Below, in pieces: positions 51,275 to 62,169 of a DNA stretch of 64,000 bases. The stretch lies in assembly GCF_026230105.1 (NCBI RefSeq), contig NC_079480.1:21556488-21620487 (forward strand). Reading direction: 5' to 3'. Both the position numbers and the translations under genes were made by a program. Source of the stretch: Diorhabda sublineata (lineage: Eukaryota; Arthropoda; Insecta; Coleoptera; Chrysomelidae). Each line of letters begins with the position of its first letter. The stretch's first letter is position 1. The notes beneath the pieces are model-generated. The model did no database searches and had not been told where the DNA came from. It saw only the letters and a program-made list of their open reading frames with translations.

Positions 51275-54200
51275 TGTGTTGATTGAAAATTTTCAAAGTC
51301 TATCTTCCTAATTTGAAGTCGAATTTCAACATTTCTTATATATTTGGGTGAGTTTGCATCTAACTTTATCAGATATCATCGAATAACATCCATTGAAGTT
51401 CATTGAGCTCAACTGTCACTTTGTGATTATTGAAAATTTTCAAAGTCTATCTTCCTAATTTGAAGTCGAATTTCAACATTTCTCATATATCTGAGTGAGT
51501 TTGCATCTAACTTTATCAGATATCATCGAATAACATCCATTGAAGCTCATTGAGTTCAACTGTCACTTTGTGATAATTGAAAATTTTCAAAGTCTATCTT
51601 CCTAATTTGATGTCGAATTCCAACATTCCTTATATATTTGAATGAGTTTGCATCTAACTTCATCATATATCATCCAATAACATCCAGTGATGTTCATTGA
51701 GCTCAACTGTCACTTTGTGATAATAGAAAATTTTCAAAGTCTATCTTCCTAATTTGAAGTCGAATTTCAACATTTCTTATATATTTGAGTGAGTTTGCAT
51801 CTAACGTTATCAGCTAACATCGAATAACATCCATTGAAGCTCATTGAGGTCAACTGTCACTTTGTGTTAATTGAAAATTTTTAAAGTCTATCTTCCTAAT
51901 TTGAAGTCAAATTTCAACATTTCTCATATATTTGAGTGAGATTGCATCTAACTTTGTCAGATATCGTCGATTAACATCCTTTGAAGCCCATTGAGGTCAA
52001 CTGTCACTTTGTGTTAATTGAAAATTTTCAAAGTCTATCTTCCTCATTCGAAGTCGAATTTCAACATTTCTCATATATTTGAGTGAGTTTGCATATAACT
52101 TTGTCAGATATCATCGAATAACATCCATTGAAGCCCATTGAGGTCAACTGTCACTTGGTGATGATTGAAAATTTTCAAAGTCTATCTTCCTAATTTGAAG
52201 TCGAATTTAAACATTTCTTATATATTTGAGTGAGTTTGCATCTAACGTTATCAGCTAACATCGAATAACATGAATTGAAGCTCATTGAGGTCAACTGTCT
52301 CTTTGTGTTAATTGAAAATTTTTAAAGTCTATCTTCCTAATTTGAAGTCAAATTTCAACATTTCTCATATATTTGAGTGAGTTTGCATCTAACTTTGTCG
52401 GATATCGTCGATTAACATCCTTTGAAGCCCATTGAGGTCAACTGTCACTTTGTGTTAATTGAAAATTTTCAAGGTCTATCTTCCTCATTCGAAGTCGAAT
52501 TTCAACATTTCTCATATATTTGAGTGAGTTTGCATCTAACTTTTTCAGATATCGTCGATTAACATCCTTTGAAGCCCATTGAGGTCAACGGTCACTTTGT
52601 GATAATTGAAAATTTTCAATGTCTATCTCCCTAATTTGAAGTCGAATTTCAACTTTCCTTATATATTTGAGTGAGTTTCCATCTAACTTTGTCAGATATC
52701 ATCGAATAACATCCATTGAAGCCCATTGAGGTCAACTGGCACTTTGTGTTGATTGAAAATTTTCAAAGCCTATCATCCTAATTTGAAGTCGAATTCAAAC
52801 ATTCCTCATATATTTGAGTGAGTTTGCATCTATCTTTGTCAGATATCGTCGATTAACATCCTTTGAAGCCCATTGAGGTCAACTGTCACTTTGTGTAAAT
52901 TGAAAATTTTCAAAGTCTATCTTCCTAATTTGAAGTCGAATTTCAACATTTCTCATATATTTGAGTGAGTTTGCATCTAACTTTGTCAGATATCATCGAA
53001 TAACATCCATTGAAGCCCATTGAGGTCAACTGTCACTTTGTGTTGATTGAGAATTTTCAAAGTATATCTTCCTAATTTGAAGTCGAATTTCAACATTTCT
53101 CATATATTTGATTGAGTTTGCATCTAACTTTGTCACATATCGTCGAATAACATCCATCGAAGCCCATTGAGGTCAACTGTCACTTTGTGTTGATTGAAAA
53201 TTTTCAAAGTCTATGTTCCTAATTTGAAGTCGAATTTCAACATTTCTTATATATTTGAGTGAGTTTGCATTTAACTTTTTCAGATATCATCGAATTACAT
53301 CCATTGAAGCCCATTGAGGTCAACCGTCACTTTGTGTTGATTGAAAATTTTCAAATTCTATCTTCCTAATTTGAAGTCGAATTTAAACATTTCTTATATA
53401 TTTGAGTGGGTTTGCATCTAACTTTGTCAGATATCGAATAACATCCATTGAAGCCAATTGTGGTCAACTGTCACTTTGTGTTAATTGAATATTTTAAAGG
53501 TCTATCTTCCTCATTCGAAGTCGAATTTCAACATTTCTCATATATTTGAGTGAGTTTGCATCTAACTTTTTCAGATATCATCGAATAACATCCATTGAAG
53601 CTCATTGAAGTCAACTGTCAATTTGTGTTAATTGAATATTTTCAAAGTCTATCTTCCTAATTTGAAGTCGAATTTCAACATTTCTTATATATTTGAGTGA
53701 GTTTGCATCTAACTTTCTCAGATATCGTCGATTAACATCCTTTGAAGCCCATTGAGGTCAACGGTCAATTTGTGTTAATTGAAAATTTTCAAAGTCTATC
53801 TTCCTAATTTGGAGTCGAATATCAACATTTCTTATATCTTGAGGTCGATTGTCAGTTTGTGTTGATTGAAAATTTTCAAAGTCTATGTTCCTATTTGAAG
53901 TCGAATTTCAACATTTCTTATATATTTGAGTGAGTTTGCATCTAACTTTGTCAGATATCATCGAATAACATCCATTGAAGCCCATTGAGGTCAACCGTCA
54001 CTTTGTGTTGATTGGAAATTTTTAAAGTCTATCTTCCTAATTTGAAGTCGAATTTAAACATTCCTTATATATTTGAGTGAGATGGCATCTATTTTTGTCA
54101 GATATCGAATAACATCCATTGAAGCCCATTGAGGTCAACTGTCACTTTGTGTTAATTGAAAATTTTCAAGGTCTATCTTCCTCATTCGAAGTCGAATTTC

Positions 54201-57200
54201 ATTATTTCTCATATATTTGAGTGAGTTTGCATCTAACTTTTTCAGATATCGTCGATTAACATCCTTTGAAGCCCATTGAGGTCAACGGTCACTTTGTGAT
54301 AATTGAAAATTTTCAATGTCTATCTCCCTAATTTGGAGTCGAATTTCAACTTTCCTTATATATTTGAGTGAGTTTCCATCTAACTTTGTCAGATATCATC
54401 GAATAACATCCATTGAAGCCCATTGAGGTCAACTGGCACTCTGTGTTGATTGAAAATTTTCAAAGTCTATCTTCCTAATTTGAAGTCGAATTTCAACATT
54501 TCTTATATATTTGAGTGAGTTTGCATCTAACTTTATCAGATATCATCGAATAACATCCATTGAAGTTCATTGAGCTCAACTGTCACTTTGTGATTATTGA
54601 AAATTTTCAAAGTCTATCTTCCTAATTTGAAGTCGAATTTCAACATTTCTCATATATCTGAGTGAGTTTGCATCTAACTTTATCAGATATCATCGAATAA
54701 CATCCATTGAAGCTCATTGAGTTCAACTGTCACTTTGTGATAATTGAAAATTTTCAAAGTCTATCTTCCTAATTTGATGTCGAATTCCAACATTCCTTAT
54801 ATATTTGAATGAGTTTGCATCTAACTTCATCATATATCATCCAATAACATCCAGTGATGTTCATTGAGCTCAACTGTCACTTTGTGATAATAGAAAATTT
54901 TCAAAGTCTATCTTCCTAATTTGAAGTCGAATTTCAACATTTCTTATATATTTGAGTGAGTTTGCATCTAACGTTATCAGCTAACATCGAATAACATCCA
55001 TTGAAGCTCATTGAGGTCAACTGTCACTTTGTGTTAATTGAAAATTTTTAAAGTCTATCTTCCTAATTTGAAGTCAAATTTCAACATTTCTCATATATTT
55101 GAGTGAGTTTGCATCTAACTTTGTCAGATATCGTCGATTAACATCCTTTGAAGCCCATTGAGGTCAACTGTCACTTTGTGTTAATTGAAAATTTTCAAAG
55201 TCTATCTTCCTCATTCGAAGTCGAATTTCAACATTTCTCATATATTTGAGTGAGTTTGCATATAACTTTGTCAGATATCATCGAATAACATCCATTGAAG
55301 CCCATTGAGGTCAACTGTCACTTGGTGATGATTGAAAATTTTCAAAGTCTATCTTCCTAATTTGAAGTCGAATTTAAACATTTCTTATATATTTGAGTGA
55401 GTTTGCATCTAACGTTATCAGCTAACATCGAATAACATGAATTGAAGCTCATTGAGGTCAACTGTCTCTTTGTGTTAATTGAAAATTTTTAAAGTCTATC
55501 TTCCTAATTTGAAGTCAAATTTCAACATTTCTCATATATTTGAGTGAGTTTGCATCTAACTTTGTCGGATATCGTCGATTAACATCCTTTGAAGCCCATT
55601 GAGGTCAACTGTCACTTTGTGTTAATTGAAAATTTTCAAGGTCTATCTTCCTCATTCGAAGTCGAATTTCAACATTTCTCATATATTTGAGTGAGTTTGC
55701 ATCTAACTTTTTCAGATATCGTCGATTAACATCCTTTGAAGCCCATTGAGGTCAACGGTCACTCTGTGATAATTGAAAATTTTCAATGTCTATCTCCCTA
55801 ATTTGAAGTCGAATTTCAACTTTCCTTATATATTTGAGTGAGTTTCCATCTAACTTTGTCAGATATCATCGAATAACATCCATTGAAGCCCATTGAGGTC
55901 AACTGGCACTTTGTGTTGATTGAAAATTTTCAAAGCCTATCATCCTAATTTGAAGTCGAATTCAAACATTCCTCATATATTTGAGTGAGTTTGCATCTAT
56001 CTTTGTCAGATATCGTCGATTAACATCCTTTGAAGCCCATTGAGGTCAACTGTCACTTTGTGTAAATTGAAAATTTTCAAAGTCTATCTTCCTAATTTGA
56101 AGTCGAATTTCAACATTTCTCATATATTTGAGTGAGTTTGCATCTAACTTTGTCAGATATCATCGAATAACAGCCATTGAAGCCCATTGAGGTCAACTGT
56201 CACTTTGTGTTGATTGAGAATTTTCAAAGTATATCTTCCTAATTTGAAGTCGAATTTCAACATTTCTCATATATTTGATTGAGTTTGCATCTAACTTTGT
56301 CACATATCGTCGAATAACATCCATCGAAGCCCATTGAGGTCAACTGTCACTTTGTGTTGATTGAAAATTTTCAAAGTCTATGTTCCTAATTTGAAGTCGA
56401 ATTTCAACATTTCTTATATATTTGAGTGAGTTTGCATTTAACTTTTTCAGATATCATCGAATTACATCCATTGAAGCCCATTGAGGTCAACCGTCACTTT
56501 GTGTTGATTGAAAATTTTCAAATTCTATCTTCCTAATTTGAAGTCGAATTTAAACATTTCTTATATATTTGAGTGGGTTTGCATCTAACTTTGTCAGATA
56601 TCGAATAACATCCATTGAAGCCAATTGAGGTCAACTGTCACTTTGTGTTAATTGAATATTTTAAAGGTCTATCTTCCTCATTCGAAGTCGAATTTCAACA
56701 TTTCTCATATATTTGAGTGAGTTTGCATCTAACTTTTTCAGATATCATCGAATAACATCCATTGAAGCTCATTGAAGTCAACTGTCAATTTGTGTTAATT
56801 GAATATTTTCAAAGTCTATCTTCCTAATTTGAAGTCGAATTTCAACATTTCTTATATATTTGAGTGAGTTTGCATCTAACTTTCTCAGATATCGTCGATT
56901 AACATCCTTTGAAGCCCATTGAGGTCAACGGTCAATTTGTGTTAATTGAAAATTTTCAAAGTCTATCTTCCTAATTTGGAGTCGAATATCAACATTTCTT
57001 ATATCTTGAGGTCGATTGTCAGTTTGTGTTGATTGAAAATTTTCAAAGTCTATGTTCCTATTTGAAGTCGAATTTCAACATTTCTTATATATTTGAGTGA
57101 GTTGGCATCTAACTTTGTCAGATATCATCGAATAACATCCATTGAAGCCCATTGAGGTCAACCGTCACTTTGTGTTGATTGGAAATTTTTAAAGTCTATC

Positions 57201-57608
57201 TTCCTAATTTGAAGTCGAATTTAAACATTCCTTATATATTTGAGTGAGATGGCATCTATTTTTGTCAGATATCGAATAACATCCATTGAAGCCCATTGAG
57301 GTCAACTGTCACTTTGTGTTAATTGAAAATTTTCAAGGTCTATCTTCCTCATTCGAAGTCGAATTTCAACATTTCTCATATATTTGAGTGAGTTTGCATC
57401 TAACTTTTTCAGATATCGTCGATTAACATCCTTTGAAGCCCATTGAGGTCAACGGTCACTTTGTGATAATTGAAAATTTTCAATGTCTATCTCCCTAATT
57501 TGGAGTCGAATTTCAACTTTCCTTATATATTTGAGTGAGTTTCCATCTAACTTTGTCAGATATCATCGAATAACATCCATTGAAGCCCATTGAGGTCAAC
57601 TGGCACTC
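51275..57608 (+). repeat. Very young 3,167-bp tandem duplication
   Basis: The two copies are about 51,275-54,441 and 54,442-57,608. Offsets are exactly 3,167 bp at every marker I checked: TGATTATTGA (51,424/54,591), TCACTTGGTG (52,151/55,318), TTTGTGTAAATTG (52,890/56,057), GTGAGATGGC (54,077/57,244) and GGCACTCTGTG (54,436/57,603). While comparing I noticed fewer than ten base differences, for example CAGCCATTG at about 56,171 and GAGTTGGCATC at about 57,101 in copy 2. Identity is therefore probably above 99.5%, the highest of the long repeats seen here. Confidence 0.9.
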
Positions 57609-57689
57609 TGTGTTGATTGAAAATTTTCAAAGCCTATCATCCTAATTTGAAGTCGAATTTTAACATTTCTTATATATTGAGGTCGATTG

Positions 57690-59527
57690 TCAGTTTGTGT
57701 TGATTGAAAATTTTCAAAGTCTATCTTCCTAATTTGAAGTCGAATTTAAACATTTCTTATATATTTGAGTGGGTTTGCATCTAACTTTGTCAGATATCGA
57801 ATAACATCCATTGAAGCCAATTGAGGTCAACTGTCACTTTGTGTTAATTGAATATTTTAAAGGTCTATCTTCCTCATTCGAAGTCGAATTTCAACATTTC
57901 TCATATATTTGAGTGAGTTTGCATCTAACTTTTTCAGATATCATCGAATAACATCCATTGAAGCTCATTGAAGTCAACTGTCAATTTGTGTTAATTGAAT
58001 ATTTTCAAAGTCTATCTTCCTGATTTGAAGTCGAATTTCAACATTTCTTATATATTTGAGTGAGTTTGCATCTAACTTTCTCAGATATCGTCGATTAACA
58101 TCCTTTGAAGCCCATTGAGGTCAACGGTCAATTTGTGTTAATTGAAAATTTTCAAAGTCTATCTTCCTAATTTGGAGTCGAATTTCAACATTTCTTATAT
58201 CTTGAGGTCGATTGTCAGTTTGTGTTGATTGAAAATTTTCAAAGTCTATGTTCCTATTTGAAGTCGAATTTCAACATTTCTTATATATTTGAGTGAGTTT
58301 GCATCTAACTTTGTCAGATATCGAATAACATCCATTGAAGCCCATTGAGGTCAACTGTACCTTTGTGTTAATTGAAAATTTTCAAGGTCTATCTTCCTCA
58401 TTCGAAGTCGAATTTCAACATTTCTCATATATTTGAGTGAGTTTGCATCTAACTTTTTCAGATATCGTCGATTAACATCCTTTGAAGCCCATTGAGGTCA
58501 ACGGTCACTTTGTGATAATTGAAAATTTTCAATGTCTATCTCCCTAATTTGATGTCGAATTTCAACTCTCCTTATATATTTGAGTGAGTTTCCATCTAAC
58601 TTTGTCAGATATCATCGAATAACATCCATTGAAGCCCATTGAGGTCAACTGGCACTTTGTGTTGATTGAAAATTATCAAAGCCTATCATCCTAATTTGAA
58701 GTCGAATTTTAACATTTCTTATATATTGAGGTCGATTGTCAGTTTGTGTTGATTGAAAATTTTCAAAGTCTATCTTCCTAATTTGAAGTCGAATTTGAAC
58801 ATTTCTCATATATTTGAGTGGGTTTGCATCTATCTTTGTCAGATATCGTCGATTAACATCCTTTGAAGCCCATTGAGGTCAACTGTCACTTTGTGTTAAT
58901 TGAAAATTTTCAAAGTCTATCTTCCTCATTCGAAGTCGAATTTCAACATTTCTCATATATTTGAGTGAGTTTGCATCTAACTTTTTCAGATATCATCGAA
59001 TAACATACATTGAAGCTCATTGAAGTCAACTGTCAATTTGTGTTAATTGAAAATTTTCAAAGTCTATCTCCCTAATTTGAAGTCGAATTTCAACATTTCT
59101 TATATATTTGAGTGAGTTTGCATCTAACTTACTCAGATATCGTCGATTAACATCCTTTGAAGCCCATTGAGGTCAACGGTCACTTTGTGATAATTGAAAA
59201 TTTTCAATGTCTATCTTCCTAATTTGAAGTCGAATTTCAACTTTCCTTATATATTTGAGTGAGTTTCCATCTAACTTTGTCAGATATCATCGAATAACAT
59301 CCATTGAAGCCCATTGAGGTCAACTGGCACTTTGTTTTGATTGAAAATTTTCATAGTCTATCTTCCTAATTTGAAGTCGAATTTCAACATTTCTTATATA
59401 TTGAGGTCGATTGTCAGTTTGTGTTGATTGAAAATTTTCAAAGTCTATCTTCCTAATTTGAAGTCGAATTTAAACATTTCTTATATATTTGAGTGAGTTT
59501 GCATCTATCTTTGTCAGATATCGTCGA
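57690..59527 (+). repeat. 1.84-kb block repeated at the right end (+4,473)
   Basis: This block matches 62,163-64,000 at an offset of 4,473 bp: GTCAGTTTGTG at 57,689/62,162, ACTCAGATATCG at 59,131/63,604 and GAATAACATACATTG at 58,998/63,471. Rare private states present in both are TTCCTGATTTGAAG and CTGTACCTTTG. Differences include GATGTCG and CAACTCTCC near 58,550-58,567, which read GAAGTCG and CAACTTTCC in the other copy. Confidence 0.87.
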
Positions 59528-60067
59528 TTAACATCCTTTGAAGCCCATTGAGGTCAACGGTCAATTTGTGTTAATTGAAAATTTTCAAAGTCTATCTTCC
59601 TAATTTGGAGTCGAATTTCAACATTTCTTATATCTTGAGGTCGATTGTCAGTTTGTGTTGATTGAAAATTTTCAAAGTCTATGTTCCTATTTGAAGTCGA
59701 ATTTCAACATTTCTTATATATTTGAGTGAGTTTGCATCTAACTTTGTCAGATATCGAATAACATCCATTGAAGCCAATTGAGGTCAACTGGCACTTTGTG
59801 TTGATTGAAAATTTTCATAGTCTATCTTCCTAATTTGAAGTCGAATTTCAACATTTCTTATATATTGAGGTCGATTGTCAGTTTGTGTTGATTGAAAATT
59901 TTCAAAGTCTATCTTCCTAATTTGAAGTCGAATTTCAACATTTCTTATATATTTGAGTGAGTTTGCATCTAACTTTATCAGATATCATCGAATAACATCC
60001 ATTGAAGTTCATTGAGCTCAACTGTCACTTTGTGATTATTGAAAATTTTCAAAGTCTATCTTCCTAA

Positions 60068-62010
60068 TTCGAAGTCGAATTTCAACATTTCTCATATATT
60101 TGAGTGAGTTTGCATCTAACTTTTTCAGATATCGTCGATTAACATCCTTTGAAGCCCATTGAGGTCAACGGTCACTTTGTGATAATTGAAAATTTTCAAT
60201 GTCTATCTCCCTAATTTGAAGTCGAATTTCAACTTTCCTTATATATTTGAGTGAGTTTCCATCTAACTTTGTCAGATATCATCGAATAACATCCATTGAA
60301 GCCCATTGAGGTCAACTGGCACTTTGTGTTGATTGAAAATTTTCAAAGCCTATCATCCTAATTTGAAGTCGAATTCAAACATTCCTCATATATTTGAGTG
60401 AGTTTGCATCTATCTTTGTCAGATATCGTCGATTAACATCCTTTGAAGCCCATTGAGGTCAACTGTCACTTTGTGTAAATTGAAAATTTTCAAAGTCTAT
60501 CTTCCTAATTTGAAGTCGAATTTCAACATTTCTCATATATTTGAGTGAGTTTGCATCTAACTTTGTCAGATATCATCGAATAACATCCATTGAAGCCCAT
60601 TGAGGTCAACTGTCACTTTGTGTTGATTGAGAATTTTCAAAGTATATCTTCCTAATTTGAAGTCGAATTTCAACATTTCTCATATATTTGATTGAGTTTG
60701 CATCTAACTTTGTCACATATCGTCGAATAACATCCATCGAAGCCCATTGAGGTCAACTGTCACTTTGTGTTGATTGAAAATTTTCAAAGTCTATGTTCCT
60801 AATTTGAAGTCGAATTTCAACATTTCTTATATATTTGAGTGAGTTTGCATTTAACTTTTTCAGATATCATCGAATTACATCCATTGAAGCCCATTGAGGT
60901 CAACCGTCACTTTGTGTTGATTGAAAATTTTCAAATTCTATCTTCCTAATTTGAAGTCGAATTTAAACATTTCTTATATATTTGAGTGGGTTTGCATCTA
61001 ACTTTGTCAGATATCGAATAACATCCATTGAAGCCAATTGAGGTCAACTGTCACTTTGTGTTAATTGAATATTTTAAAGGTCTATCTTCCTCATTCGAAG
61101 TCGAATTTCAACATTTCTCATATATTTGAGTGAGTTTGCATCTAACTTTTTCAGATATCATCGAATAACATCCATTGAAGCTCATTGAAGTCAACTGTCA
61201 ATTTGTGTTAATTGAATATTTTCAAAGTCTATCTTCCTAATTTGAAGTCGAATTCCAACATTTCTTATATATTTGAGTGAGTTTGCATCTAACTTTCTCA
61301 GATATCGTCGATTAACATCCTTTGAAGCCCATTGAGGTCAACGGTCAATTTGTGTTAATTGAAAATTTTCAAAGTCTATCTTCCTAATTTGGAGTCGAAT
61401 ATCAACATTTCTTATATCTTGAGGTCGATTGTCAGTTTGTGTTGATTGAAAATTTTCAAAGTCTATGTTCCTATTTGAAGTCGAATTTCAACATTTCTTA
61501 TATATTTGAGTGAGTTTGCATCTAACTTTGTCAGATATCATCGAATAACATCCATTGAAGCCCATTGAGGTCAACCGTCACTTTGTGTTGATTGGACATT
61601 TTTAAAGTCTATCTTCCTAATTTGAAGTCGAATTTAAACATTCCTTATATATTTGAGTGAGATGGCATCTATTTTTGTCAGATATCGAATAACATCCATT
61701 GAAGCCCATTGAGGTCAACTGTCACTTTGTGTTAATTGAAAATTTTCAAGGTCTATCTTCCTCATTCGAAGTCGAATTTCAACATTTCTCATATATTTGA
61801 GTGAGTTTGCATCTAACTTTTTCAGATATCGTCGATTAACATCCTTTGAAGCCCATTGAGGTCAACGGTCACTTTGTGATAATTGAAAATTTTCAATGTC
61901 TATCTCCCTAATTTGGAGTCGAATTTCAACTTTCCTTATATATTTGAGTGAGTTTCCATCTAACTTTGTCAGATATCATCGAATAACATCCATTGAAGCC
62001 CATTGAGGTC
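60068..62010 (+). repeat. 1.9-kb copy of 55,655-57,597 (+4,413)
   Basis: GTGAGATGGC (57,244/61,657) and TTTGTGTAAATTG (56,057/60,470) are both 4,413 bp apart. The left edge is sharp: upstream sequence matches instead at +5,442 (TGATTATTGA 54,591/60,033), and 5,442 minus 4,413 is 1,029, exactly seven monomers. The first monomer of the block is a hybrid, reading TTCCTAATTCGAAG. Confidence 0.86.
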
Positions 62011-62022
62011 AACTGTCACTTT

Positions 62023-62169
62023 GTGTTGATTGAGAATTTTCAAAGTATATCTTCCTAATTTGAAGTCGAATTTCAACATTTCTCATATATTTGATTGAGT
62101 TTGCATCTAACTTTGTCACATATCGTCGAATAACATCCATCGAAGCCCATTGAGGTCAACTGTCAGTTT
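62023..62169 (+). repeat. Hybrid monomer: full-length body with the shortened-unit end
   Basis: GTGTT starts at 62,023 and 62,170 give a normal 147 bp. The body matches the TTGAGAATTTTC / GTCACATATCG / CATCGAAGCCC monomer seen at 56,21x and 60,62x. The last bases read GTCAACTGTCAGTTTG, and GTCAGTTTG is the signature of the shortened units. Downstream the sequence follows the copy at -4,473, upstream at -4,413; the 60-bp difference equals the deletion size. This is a recombination junction between a full and a shortened unit. Confidence 0.85.

Noticed and set aside
51275..57608. Assembly artefact as the explanation for near-identical 3,167-bp copies
   Set aside because: Not excluded, but several private differences lie in one copy only (for example near 56,171 and 57,101), which argues for two real copies; raw-read depth would settle it.
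47320..62000. ATCTCCCTAATTTG units as further examples of the extra-C insertion
   Set aside because: In these right-hand units the change is T to C (ATCTTCC to ATCTCCC) with no length change, unlike TTCCCTAATT on the left, which adds a base.
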